Source: Strix aluco
Taxonomy: Eukaryota; Chordata; Aves; Strigiformes; Strigidae
DNA: 64,000 nt
Assembly: GCF_031877795.1 (NCBI RefSeq)
Contig: NC_133946.1
Span: 12,561,144 to 12,625,143 of the forward strand
Direction: 5' to 3'
The notes below the pieces were generated by a model, which did no database searches, was not told the origin of the DNA, and saw only the letters and a program-made list of their open reading frames with translations. Of this stretch, positions 24,501 to 37,400 are shown piece after piece (positions within the stretch are counted from its first letter, which is position 1; each line of letters starts with the position of its first letter). Position numbers and translations under genes: made by a program.

Positions 24501-27500
24501 TTTAGAAGCTTACAGGAAAGGGAAGTCACGATGTCATCTCCCGTCTGACCAGGAAACGCAGGTTTCCTTCCCTTCGGCTCGCGCAGGAGCCTGGGAAGCC
24601 GCTTCTCAGCAAGCGGGTTGGGGAGCAGTAGCCAGATGTGGCACCAGCAAACAATTTGGGCAGGGGACTGGGGTAGAATGAAGTCCCACTGTTCCTCTGA
24701 GCATGGCCTGGCCTCCTGTCTTGATTGTCCCTTGCTGAGGTGTATGAGCACTGGCTTGTGCCAGCCCATGCGTGCACCTTGCCTGGCCATGGGCACTAAG
24801 GGGGCTTGGAGCACCGTGGGGGACTTGCCGTTGCCCTGCAGCAGCCCCCTTCCCCACCCCCAGCCATGATTCAGTCCCTGGCTCCTGCCTGATGCTTCTC
24901 CGGTGGCTTTCCTTCACCCATTCATTACTCCTCTTGGCAGGGCCCTCCAAGTCGGCTCCGAGTGCAGACGCACGCATGCAATTAGAGAGCAGGGCACCTG
25001 ATGAGGTCATGCCGAGTGGAGCTGGGGTTTTCAGCCCGGCCCCTGCGTGATTCGTGCTGTGACTCAGCCTGCTGGCTGCCCTACCTGCCCGGGGAGCCTG
25101 GGCTGGCCAGGGCGAGGGGAGGGCAGGAGGGTCCTGTCTCTCCTGGGCGGCTCCCTCGGGCTGCCCCTGCGAGGGTGGCTCGGCTTTATCTCAGCAATTC
25201 CCTGCCTGCCGCTCCCGCACCCAATGCTACTTCACCGCCTGCCTGTTTGCTCAGCCTGGGGAGGGGAGAGGTGTGTGGTGTGTCTGGCTGAGGGAAGGAG
25301 CCCTGTCTGCCTCGAGGTGACCTGTGCTCCCCAGGGTGGAGGGGACGGGAAGACCCTTTGTGGGGTTGCTGGGATGGGGGGGCCCTGGGCTCCTGCCCCT
25401 CTCCATGTTCCTGGTCGCGGTGGCTGGAATGCTCCTCACAGGGCAGGTGGGCAGCGCAGGCTGGCTCCCGGGCCGTGTGCTCTGATCCAGCCAGCCCTGC
25501 GGTTCCCATGCAGCTGGTGGTGTGATTCCCGCTATGCTCCCAGTCCTCTGTGCCTTTGTGCATTGGCCAGAGCAGAGTAATGAGCTGGGCTGGGCCCTGG
25601 GCTGCAGGTGCCAGGAGAGGAAATGATCTCAAGTGGCTTGCCTCGGAAGAGGGACGTGGGGCTGCGGTGAGGGCTGTGTGCTGGGGAAGGGGGCCCAGGT
25701 CCCTGTGTCTGGGTGCCAGGCTGGCACCGGTTGTCTTGCTGCTCTGCATCCCGGGCTCTGCTGGCAGGGCCGCTAAGCTGTGGAATGGCGGGAGCCTTCC
25801 CTTAATCCCACTGGGAATGCTGGCCCCGGCTTGCAAGCTCTGCCTGGGGGCAGCCAGCAGCAGATGTGAGCCCTCGAGGAGCTAAATCTGCCCCGGGGAC
25901 AGTGTGCCGGAGCAGCTTCACCCATCTGCTGTGCCCTTGTCCCTCCACTCGGGCTGGGGGGAGGCAGCTCCTGCCGTGCTGCAGCCTCGGATTTAATGGA
26001 GGAGGACTTTGCTCCCTGGGCCTTGCCAGCACACCCCTTATCTCTGCGGAGCTGGGCTGGTGTTTGTTTTTGCTGCGGGAGAGCCGCAGCTGAATGGGAA
26101 AATTCAGGCTGGCAGTGGGTGGGGGCAGAGGCAGTGGCGTGGAGGGAGCCTGGGGGGCAGCACTGACCTTCAGCGCAGCGCTGGGGTTCAGGCCGAGCCC
26201 TGCGGGCGGGGGGATGTCTCGTGTCCCCCATCTAGGTGGCTGCCGTTCCCTGGGCGCAGCGGGGAGCCGGGTAGCTGCCCCACCATCCCACCGCTGATCT
26301 GCTGCTCCCCGGGCTGGGGTGGTGGGGCCGGGGGGCTGCTCCCTGTCCCCTGCGGGGCCCAGCAGCCGCCTGGGTGAAGCAGGAGCCCGATGGCTGCCGG
26401 AGCGCGGCCTGCCCCGGGAATGCTCTGGCCCCGTTCCCAGAATCCGGCGCTGGGTGTTTGTTTGCTGCTGCGCCCCTGAGGTCTGGTGCTACTGTGACAG
26501 GAAGCGGGAACGCCGGGGGGAGGGAGGCCGGCCGGCCGGGGATGTGCCTCTGAAATCCCTTTGTCCCTGCCGAGTGCTCAGCTGCGAATTCCCACAGAGA
26601 GGAGAGAGCCGCCTTTGTGCTGCTGAAGGGCTCCCAACATGCGAATCTCCTGGGCCCAGGGGCTGGGGGTGCGAACCGTGAGGCTGGTGCCTGCTTGGTG
26701 CGGAGGGGCGGCGGGGACCCCGGCCATACTGCTCTCCCCGGGGTGGGGGGACACGTGCAGCGGTACCCCGCGGGAGCGGGGCTCTTGGGGCATCCTGGGG
26801 CAGCTGGCCACCGTGGGATGTGGCTGGCAGGAAGGCTCTGGCCCCGTGGCTGTCCCGCTCGGGGATTGTGGGTGGACGGCGTCTCCGCCTGGAGCCCGGC
26901 GGCTTGGCTGCCGTCCTGCAGGGAGGGACGCTTGTCCTCGCCTCCCCAAAACCACCGAGGGAAGCTCAGTCTCTCGCTCGCCGTGGAGCTGCCGGCGCTT
27001 CCCTGGGCAGTGCAGAGTGTCGGCGGCTCTCCTGGCCTGCCTGCAGGTCTCACTCGGGCCCAGCCGGGAGGGAAGGAGCTCGTCCCATGCTGTGTCCCAT
27101 CCGTGCTCGGGAGGGTGCGGAGCGGCCCCCCTCGTGTGCCCCGGAGGACAACTGCTCCGCAGCCGCATGGCTGGCATACCAGCAGAACAAGCCCTGCTCT
27201 CTGTGGCCGACCCCACGCTGCTCCTTCCTCCTGCTGGCCCCGCTCGGCTGCTGCCTGCTGTCCCACCGGGGCGGTGAATGGCACCGATGTGGTGACCTCA
27301 GCTGCGCCGGGGATGGATCCCTTCCCCGGGGGATCGCCCACAGTGTTTCGCAACCCCCAGCTGTGTCCAGACCTGTCCTTCGGACCTGATCGGTATCGTG
27401 CATTCTCGGGCTGCCTGCCCTTGCTGGGGGGAGCTACGCGCACGCCTGCTTCCTCCCCTCCGCCAGCAGCGTGGCCCCACCCTGACCCTTATCTGTCCTT

Positions 27501-30500
27501 TATCCTTGCTGGCTGCTGGCCCGGTCCCTTCTGAGGTGCGGTGCCGCGTCCCTGCCTGCATCCCCACAGGTAACTCCCCTCTGGAGTGAGGCTTTCCCAA
27601 CCCAGCGACGTGGGCTCCGTCTGCGGCGCTGGGGGCAGCAGCCAAGGCAGACCGGGTAGCCATCCCACCACTGATCCCGCTGCCGGTTCAACCAGTTGGG
27701 TGTGACGGGCGGAGGCGAGCGGCTGCTTCCCACTCCCTCCCTGCTGCAGCCCCGGGGCGGCCGCTCCTGGCAGTTCACCGGGTGCCTTGGGCACGGCTCC
27801 CCGGGGAAGGTGGGGCTGGGCCGGGGCCGGCCTGAGGCCGTGTCGAGTAGCCCTTTCCCACCCCACTGGCTGCCCGTCCAAAGTCCGTTGTGCCTGTGCT
27901 CCGTAACCTGCCCGCGGGAGAGCCCTTCCCGCAGGGCTGGGGGCCCAGCAGGCGACTGAAGCCCTCGGCAGGAGGTGGGAGAGCCTCGGCCCTGGAGTGG
28001 AGTCTGACGGGGCTCGGGCAGAGCGAGCAGGAGCTGCACAACCTGGGAACAAGGACGCATCTGCCTGGGCAGGTGGGTGCGGAGGGAGCTGGCAGCGCTA
28101 GGCACAGGCACCTTCCTGCCTCTGGGGTGTCGGGAGAGGAACAGCCATGGCCAAAACTCTCCATCGCCCGTGCAGGGATGTGGGAGCTACCACCCAGCAT
28201 CAGCTGCCCTGCTTCCCCTGAGGGCTGTCGAGCTCTCCTGAGCTGAACGAAGATGCCAGTGAGGTGGGATAAGCTTGGGCCCGCGGGCTCTGCCCAGTGC
28301 CCTCCTGGCTTCCTGCACCTTGGCTCGCGTTAGTGCTTGGGCAGGCTGAGGTCTAAGGACTGATGTGTGAGCCTGGACCCTGTGCTCAGGGGGGTGGAAA
28401 GATGCCAAAGATGCCAGCTCATTTATTTTTTAGCTAATTGAGACTGACCAGAAGCCTGTGGTGAATTAGCAGGGCTGTGAACCTGTGCAGAGCAAGCAAG
28501 TGTAATGCACTGCAAGCGCTCGGACAATTGCAAGCTTGAATTATTGATGGGGTTTCTGTTTTTCCTAAGTGCATCATGATAGGCAACTGGAACCAGGAGA
28601 ATTTGTTGCTTCCTCTCTCTCTCTCTTGAGGATGGGGGGTCTGGTGCTCAGCACTGTTGATGTTTGCTTTTGAAGGGCAGCAGCCAGCTGGCTCTCCTCA
28701 GAGCCCCTCAAATTGATGGGGCAAGGAGAATTATTTGAGCAATGTTGCCATTTTTCCTGTCTAGTCGGTGCTGGGACTGCATTGGAGAAGGAACAGGTTC
28801 CTCAGGCAGTGCATCCCTTCTTGTCAGCCTGGTGGGTGGGTCTGGCCAGGGACCCCAGAGCTCCTGGTGTCCCTGCAGGGGCTCAGCCAACCCGGGTGAA
28901 TGCCTGGGACCTTCCTGGCTCTGACCACACTGGTGGTGATGAACTGGAGAAGGGCTGCTTTGCTCATGGCTCACAGCAGTGGTGGGGGCTGTGAGGGGTG
29001 TCTGGATGTGGTGACAGACCTTGCTGCTTGCTGAACCAGTGCCCAGGGGACACAAATGAGCAGTAAAGCTGCGGGGAGAGCTGGGACCTGGCAGTCGGAG
29101 CTGATGTGGCTCTGTCCCCGTTCCCTGGTGGCAGAGGGCTGTTGGGAGCGGGTGCCTGGTGTGTCTCTTAGCAGGGAGCTGGGCAGAGCTGACCTCACAG
29201 AGGTGGTTTCTGGCTTTGTAGGTGCCTGGGTTGAACTTTGCCCAAAATCCTCCATGCTGAGGGCGTGGCCTTAGCTCCAGGGATCCCAGGACCGTTGGGT
29301 GATAGCTCTGGGGACTTGGGGCACGAAGCAGGGCTGGAGTGGCTCCTTGGCAAGACCCAAGCAGACGGCTGTGTGCTGGAGATTCCCTGCACTGCAGCGG
29401 GTGCTGCCTGTCAAGCCTCCTGCCTGTGTTTTATCTGCTGGATCTTGTCCCTTCTCCCTGTGGTGTACAGTTCCCCATCTGCCCGCCTGGTCTGGGCCCC
29501 AGGGTTAATCTTCCTGTGGCTGACAGGGAAGCACTCCTGGTGGGGAGCCTCCAAGGCTTGAGCTCCATCCTCCAGCAGAGGAGGGTGCAGGTGAAATCTA
29601 GGTGAGTATGGCTGTGGTTTGGCCCTGGAAACGTACCTTTCCAGGCAAAGGATTTGTTCTGCGGGATGGCAGTCGTCTTGAGAAGCAGGGACAAGGGGTT
29701 TTTGGAAAAATGTGCTGTGTCAAAGCTGCCCCCAGTGGAAGAGCTCTGGAGGGCTTGGTCTGGGTTTTGCATGTCTTTGTGGCTACCACTGAGCCTTTAG
29801 TCCAGGCAGGAAGATCACGGTGGGTCCCTGCAGAGGGAAGCTCTGTGCACGCACATCGGCTCACGGCTGCCTCCCTGCCAGCCAGCAGGCTCTTCCCCAA
29901 GGGCACCACGTGTTGGTCATCTCTGGTGGACCTGCTCTGGCTTTGGGACCTCTGGGCACAGCGCAGGGTTGTGCTGGTGCCAGGAAGTTGGGAGATGACA
30001 CAAGGCCGGAGGGATTTGGATGTAAAGCTTTCTGGGTCCCTGGGGGGTCCTCTTGCTGACACACACAGGGGAAGTGCTCTGGTGCTTCTGCCCTGGGGCA
30101 GAAGCTGCTCTGGGGTGTGTTCTGTCTTTAGGCTTTTTGTTTTGCCCTTACTGAGCCAGCCGAAATATTTTTGGCTTGCTGGGGTTTTTAAGTAACGGGT
30201 GTGTCAGCAAGTGCCTCTCTCATGATGAAAAAGCTTTCATGCAGCCGTCCTCAAAGATGGTCAGGGTCTGGCTCTGGAAAAATGCTCTGTAGTTGTATCT
30301 TCAGAGGCTGAGGAGGAGGAGGGGGAAATGGGCACACAGCGATCCCTGGAATTTCACCCTTGCGGGATCCAGCGTGCTTAGCTTCGCGCTGTCACAAACA
30401 GCATGCTGGCTGGTGCGATCAGGCTGCGCAGCTGTGACTCTCCTCTTCCCTCCTCTCCTGTCTTGCTTTGAAGATGCCCCGTGCCCCCAGCTGGCATCGG

Positions 30501-33500
30501 GAGGTGGTGAGGGGTTGCACTGTGCCTGGGAAGCCCCTGTCCCTGAGACGCTGGTGTGTGAGCCACTGCAGCAGGGATTTGGGGCAGATTCTCCACAGCT
30601 GGGAGGGTGTAAGGCTGAGTGGTTGTTTGGGGTTTGTGTGCTAGCCAGCTGTAAGGGAACGGCTGCACTCCAGCCCAGGATGGCGCTGGCGTGTGTCTGC
30701 AGGGAGAGCTGGGGACAGTACTCGCTAACCTCTCTGGACCTGGCACTGCCTCTCGGTAATTATGTCTTTAATCCGGGACCGATGAAGACTAGATGGCTGG
30801 AATGAGAGTGGAGGGAGGTGGTGCCTGATGGCAGAGGCCCCAGGAGCAGAGCTGGGGGAGCCCCCTCCGGCAGCAGGTTCCCCGTTCTGCTGGCACCTCT
30901 GGCCCATGACGGAGCCGTGCCTGCCGCTCAGGGCAGGAGTGACAACTGTGCACGCAGGGCAGGCTCCAGTTGCTGCCCTGCTGCTCAGTGTGGCTTAATC
31001 CTGTGGAGAGACCCTCAGGTGGCCACTCCTGAGCATCAACGGTCAGTGTTGATGGGTCTGCAGAGTCACTGTCTCCACCCAGCCTGGGACCACTGCCCTG
31101 GTGTGACAGGCTCCCTGAAAGCCCCTTGGCTGCTGCCTCTCCCTGAGGCTTTCTGCTCTGACCTGGAGGCCCAAAGGGAGGCAGGGGGGGGCCTGTGTGT
31201 GTCCTCACCTCCTCCAGCCTGGGCTGGAGGGACATTTGTGAGTGCAAGGAAAGGGAGACCTGGCAGGCAACAGACCTGGCCTGTTCCTTCCCCCCACTGT
31301 TGTGTTTACTCCCTGTGGAAGGGACGGGAAGGAAACAGCCTCACGGCTGCTCTGGCCCCTTATCTGGGGCCCTGAATGGCCCTGCAAGTTTCATTGTTAG
31401 CCTCCATGTTCTGCAGGCCGTGTTCCCAGGGGACATACCGAGGTGGGGACTCGGGGCTGAGGAGGCGTTGCTGGCTGTGCCGGGCCTGCCTGGCAGCCAC
31501 GCAGGGCTGAAGGAATCTGCTGGGGTTGCTGTCTCTCCTCTACGTGCCTTCCCGCAGAGACAAACCCTGCTGGTCTGTGCTCGCTGCTCAGAACTGAGGC
31601 TGCTTGCAAGCAAGTGAGCTCGTTCACGAGAGCCAGGTCTCAGCTAAATCCCTCCTTGAAGCCAGCATGCTGACTCCATCCTCACGCACCCCAGAAATCT
31701 GCCTTTTCTGTGCAGAGATGAAAAGAGTGTGCTGGGGAGTGAGCTGGGGAGCTGTTACAGAGCAGCACAGCTACTTGGGCAAGCTCATGTCATGGAGGAT
31801 CCCCCCTCTGTAGGGGGCTTGGTGAAATACCGCTCTGGAAATCAGTCACAACAAGCCAGCGGGGCTTCTGGCTGGGGTTTTGGATGCTCCAGTTCTGTAG
31901 GCTCTGAGTGGCAGGACCATCCCCTGACCTGCTGGAGAGGCCTGGGATGTGGCAAGGAGATGCTCCCTCTTCCTTGGGGGAGAGGGACCGGGTCAGTGGT
32001 CCAGGCTGCCTTTCCCCAGCTGCAGAGCTCAGTGTCCATGGGGGCTGACAGTGACCTTCAGTGAGTCCCAGAGGTGGAGGGTCTGTGTCCCTGCCTGAGA
32101 TGGATGGATGCCCACCAAAGATGGGCAGTGTTTAACTCGGTGAGAGCTGGGATGTGTCAGCGCTGTTCTGGGAGGCACCAAGCCTCACCTTCAGAGGATC
32201 TCTCTTGCAAATATGTGGGGCAGGTGAGACTTGGAGCAGCAAGGGTCAGAGCTGTCCCTGCATTTCCATACAAGGCTTGGAGTCAATCTGTTGAAAAAAA
32301 GCCTTAGGGCATACCTGTTGCAAGGTGGGAGGAGTGGAGAGTTGCATGTTTGAGCCAGGAGTCATGTCTGGGAGCCTCCGAAAACCTGCTTGGGCTCTTG
32401 AGCCCAGAGTGGTGGGCCGCCTGCCTCCTGGGGTGCAGACTGGCCGGCCTCATCCCAGCCCACGCTGGGCTGGGGCAGGGCGCAGGGAGCTGATGGGGTC
32501 TGGAGCGGGTGTGCATGTGCCACGGCTTCATCTCTCGCTGGGCACCACATGGGCACGCGTAGAACTGGATTTTTTATGGATGAAGGCAGATTACAGGGTG
32601 GCAGTGACCAGATGTTCAGAGGCACTGCAGGCAGCCTCCAAAAGCACTTGGAAAAAATCCACCCTTCTTCACTGGGCTCAGTCACGGTGGTGCCATGGTG
32701 TCTGGTAAATGCCAGGGCTGCCTCTGTCTGAGGGAAGCTTTGGGAGGGCAGAGACATGGGGAGGATTGGATTTGTTGGGAGTGGTGGAGGCATTTCAGGA
32801 AGGGTTTTGTCTGGGTACACTTGAGATGGTGTGGGAAATGAATAAAAAACCCCAAAAGCCCTGCTCTGAGCTCCTCTGAACCAGCATCTGCTGCAGGCTG
32901 GGACTGGAGGGCAGGGCTGCCAGGGAGCGTGGGGCTGTGGGGGTGGATGGGACAGGCCTCTGCGGGGGCAGTGGGGTGATGTTGCCTGTGCTTTTGGTCC
33001 CAGGTCGCCGTTACAGCCACACTGGCGCGGTGGCACTGGGGGAGTGGGCAGAGCTGATGCTGGAGACCGTGGGAAAGCAGTTTCTGTGCTGACTGCCTGG
33101 CTCAAACGAGTCCCCACACGCCTGCCATGACTGCGCGGGTTTGGGAAAACCTCCGGCGGGCTTGCTGGGACTCGGCTGAGCTGTGCGGGGGGCGGAGGGC
33201 TGAGCCCTTGCCGCTCCTCTCTGCCTGTGCTGTTCCCCCCGTCAGTGGGGAGCAGTCGGAGATGCTGGGGGCCTGCTGTGGGAACAGCGTATGCCACCAC
33301 CAGCCCTCTCCAGACACTGCTCTATCCCCCAGAGAAGAGGGGGTGGGAGAGAGGTGCCCATTTCCCCGGCCCGTTGCCTGCCCTGCCTTCTGTTTTGAGT
33401 TCACTCATGTGATTTTTGACCTCCTCTCCTGCTGTCCCTGCAGCTCTCTTCCCTCCTGCTTCCTCACTGTGGTGGCTGGGCTATTTCTCCCATGACTATC

Positions 33501-34359
33501 TGCATCTAGACCTGGCTGTCCCGTGCCTTTGCCAATCAAACCTGAACTTCCTCCTCTGACAGGTCTGTATGGAAGAATATTGCCTTTCTCTATCAAAATG
33601 TGTTGACTGTGGTGTGCTGGTTCACCGTTCTCCTTTGGAGGGGATGTTGGAGGGGTCCAAGCCTGTCCCTAGATCTGTGGGCTGAGAAGCTCCTGGGGTG
33701 GCTGCAGCCTTGAGAACCCTGGTGAGAACCTGGAGGGTGTCAGCTTTGGCAGCAAAGGGGCTCATGGGGTCCCCTTTAGGGGGGTCCCATCCCACTTCAT
33801 CCCCTTTCCTGGGTAGGAAGGAGCTGTGGAGTTGCGGCTGTCTGCCCAGCTCTTATCTCACTGGGGAGGAGGGAGCAGATCAAGTGACACAGCCCTCTCC
33901 CTCAGCCCTTCCCTGGAGGAAATACTGGGATGTGGGTCACTTCTCGTTCTACAGGAGTGTCCCCTGTTCTGCCCGAAAGACATGCCCTCCCTTCCTGCCA
34001 CTGACTGCCGGCAGCTTCTCCTTGTAGGGGAAGTTTTCCTGCAGCCTGAGGAGGGGGAAGAGGGAACGTCCTCGGCACACAGCAGCTCTTGTGAACCTGG
34101 CTCGATCCCAACTGCTTGATGTGATGGGGGAGGACCTTCTGCCCACAAAGTGCCACTTCTCCAAGCTTAAGTGCTGGGGCAGGGAGTCACGCCTGGTGCT
34201 GTGCTGCTCTGAGACCCTCTTGCCAGCTCTCTGGTGGTGGGTGGGAACGGGTGTTAATGCCATAAGATAAGTTTTTCTTGTTCTGAGAATCTGTCTTAAT
34301 GAAATCAGTCTCTTCTGACCGCTCTTCTCTCCTCCTTTCCTTCCCCAAATCACGTGCAG
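18516..34359 (+). other. CTNND1: Long 5' intron of CTNND1 (inferred)
   Basis: About 15.8 kb lie between the inferred first exon and the first coding exon. There are no recognisable coding exons on either strand; long GC-driven frames have no family match. Additional 5'UTR exons could be hidden here. An AT-rich patch at 28420-28580, with several TTAGCTAATTG/AATTAG motifs, and a palindromic repeat at 22960-23051 are the only local features noted. The acceptor closing the intron is ACGTGCAG at 34352-34359. Confidence 0.5.
22960..23051 (+). repeat. Imperfect direct/inverted repeat pair in CTNND1 intron
   Basis: CTTTGCCACTGCAGAAG (22971-22987) recurs as an inverted copy near 23027-23044 (CTTTTGCAGTGGCAGAAG), allowing a stem of about 17 bp with a loop of about 40 nt. 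Because the motif is itself near-palindromic, the copies also align as direct repeats about 56 bp apart, with matching CTCCT flanks. Confidence 0.5.
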
Positions 34360-34484
34360 TGAAGAGAGGGGCTCCTGCCCTTCCGGGTCACTTTTCTTCC
34401 CCTCACCTTGACACCAAGCCGCCTCCACTCGTGCGTCCCTGTGCCCTCCACCCCCGCCCTGCCCGTCCTGGGCCCCCGTCACCC

Positions 34485-37400
34485 ATGGACGACTCGGAAG
34501 TGGAGTCGACCGCCAGCATCCTTGCCTCTGTCAAGGAGCAGGAGGCACAGTTCGAGAAGCTGACCCGGGCGCTTGAGGAGGAACGGCGCCATGTCTCAGC
34601 TCAACTGGAACGAGTCCGGGTCTCCCCACAGGACGCCGGCCCGGGCTTGGCCAACGGCACGCTCACCCGGCGGCACCAGGTAAAAAACCCCCTCAGCAGA
34701 GGTGGGTGCGGAGGCTCCCAGAGCCCCCGTCCATGTCAGTCCTGCCTCGGTGGGGGCAGCCCTGGGCCCATCTCCCTTCCTTTGGCCCTCCCTGGCTGTG
34801 TGAGGTGGAGGAGGGCAAAGCTGGTCCTGTAACTGGTGGTGCTGAAGGTGATCTGGGGATGCGCAAACCTACCTCGGCAGGCAGAGTGTTCTGGGGAGGA
34901 GGAGCTGGCCTGGAGGGTCTTGTTACCAGGTCAGCTCTGGTTTGGTTTTGTGAGGCTGTCTGTATTCAGTCCTGGGCATCTTTTCTCCCCATCCCACTCA
35001 GCTTCTTGGAAGAAAAGTGGCTGAAACACAGGGGTTGGTGTATAGCTGTGGGAGAGTGTGTGTCTCCCTCTCAGGTGATGATGAGCAGGTCCCTGGAGTC
35101 TTGATCTATCCCCCAAACAGCCAAACCAGGACTGGGAGAGATCTCCTTTCTCTACAGGGCTGGCAATGCGGTTTCATCTGCCTTGGCTTGAGGTCTCTTT
35201 CCTATTCTCACTTACCCAGGCTCTGTTTTGGAGAGGGGTGCTCAGAGGGCTGGTGCGTGGTGTTGTGCAGGAGGCAGGTGCCTTTCTGGCTGTGGAAGGT
35301 GGTGGTGCTGAGGGAGACATGTGGGTCCAGGGGGTAGAAGGGATGGGCAGAGGGGAAGTACAGGAGAGTCCAACAGTAGCGCTCTGCAAACGGCCGCCTC
35401 GCAACCTGGGGGGGCCTCTGGGACATCGCTTGCAGCTCCTGTGTCAGAAGACGTGGAAGGTCTCAGGGCCGTGCTGGGGAGCAGGGAAGGGTCTTGGCCA
35501 TTCCCTCAGGAGCGTGTGGGCACTGTGGGAGAGTTGGGTTGCCTGGAGAGGGGCTGAATGGTGTGTCCTCCGGCTCATCCCCAAGCTGGAATGGGGGGTG
35601 GTTTGCTGCACTTCGCACAGGCCCCCAAGGAGTGTGCTCCTCTCCTGGGAGCGACATGAGGGGCGTGTGCTGGGGATCTGTTGGGTGCCAGGGACGGCCT
35701 GGCAGGGAACCCGGTGGGGTGGATATATTGGGTCCTGGCAGTGGGAGATCAGTCTAGTAACAGGCCTGCTGTGGTGCTCTTGTTTCAGAACGGCCGTTTC
35801 TTGGGCGATGCTGACCTGGAAAGGCAGAAATACCCAGATCTGAAGCTCAACGGGCCACAGGTAAGAGAAGCTGAGCTCTCTGGCTGGGGGCAGCCTGCTT
35901 GCTGGTGGGGGGTGCAGGACCAGGGCTCCAGTGTCCCCACCCTAGCTGGGAGAGGGGGACTTGTTTCTGATGTGGCTGCCCTGGCTTGAAGGGGCTTTAG
36001 GTGTGGGGTTGTTGGCACCCCCTCCCGTGCAGGGAGATATCGGGGCTCCCTGAGAGGTGAGATCTCTTGACTGACTGACTCCAGGGAGGCCCATGTTGGC
36101 AGTGGAGGGCTGAGTGCCTGTGCCTTGCTCCCCTCAGGACCACAGCCACCTCTTGTACAGCACGATCCCCAGGATGCAGGACCCGGGCCAGATCGTGGAG
36201 GAGACATACACCATGGAGGAGGACCCAGAAGGGGCCATGTCAGTCGTGTCTGTGGAGACATCAGACGATGGGACAACTCGGCGTACAGAGACCACGGTAT
36301 GGGCCTGGAGAGAGCACGGAGGGACAGAGCAAGATGATGGCTGGGGTGCTATAGCCGTGATGTCTGCCAGCTTGCTGTGCTGTGAGCTGAGACGGGGTGT
36401 GAAATCTGCCTGCAGTAACGTGCTGGGCTGGAAGGGGAATCTGGGGACGCAGGTGTGTGGTGGATTTCCTGATGGGAGTGTGTCCCATGTCTGTCCCTCC
36501 AGGTGAAGAAAGTGGTGAAGACTGTGACCACCCGGACAGTGCAGCAGGTGCCGGTGGGGCCTGATGGGTTGCCTTTGGAAACCTCCCCCATCACCAGCAA
36601 CTACGTCCAGACCATGGACAGGAACTTCCGCAAGAATGGCAATGGGGGCCCCGGCAGCTACCTGAGCCAGCCGGGCACGGCCACCCTCCCTCGTAATTAC
36701 CACTACCCCGATGGCTACGGCCGCCCCTACGAGGACGGCTACCCGGGCAGCGATCACAGCTACGGCAGCCTGTCGCGTGTCACCCGCATCGACGAGCGCT
36801 ACCGGGCCCCCATGGACACCTACCGGGCCCCCAGCCGCCAGGACATCTACGGCCCCCAGCCGCAGGTGCGCGTCGGGGGCAGCAACATGGACCTCAACCA
36901 CTTCCACCCCGAGCCATATGGCCTGGAGGATGACCAGCGCAGCGTGGGCTTCGAAGATGTGGACTACGGGCTTATGTCTGACTACGGCACGGCCAGGCGG
37001 GCCGGGACCCCGTCTGATCCTCGGCGGCGGCTCAGGTACGTGGGGCAGGGGACCGTGGGGTGCTTTATAACTTCCCCCTCTTCGGAGAAAGGAGGATTGC
37101 AGAGACAGTACCACGAGCTGAGTCACACGCGGCTCATGCAGGAGAAAACTTGCATCCGCTTCTAATTGTCTGCTTAATTGGTGGTTAAAGCTCAGTGCTA
37201 ATTGAGCCGGTCGTCCTGCAGCAAGGAGTTCCACTGGGTGGTTGGATGTAGCTCCGGGCCCTTCCCTCTCTGTGCCGCCCTTCCGCTGGCGGGACGCGGG
37301 CTCGTCGGCACGGGGTGTGCAGCACAGCCCCGTGGCAGCAGCCCGGCCATCCTGCGCCTGCCCAGCTGGGGCAGCCCGGGGAGCTGAGCGGAGCCAGGAC

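Noticed and set aside
26232-27443. A 403-codon minus-strand open frame in the CTNND1 intron
   Set aside because: There is no recognisable domain or plausible splice context. It is low-complexity and explained by GC content.
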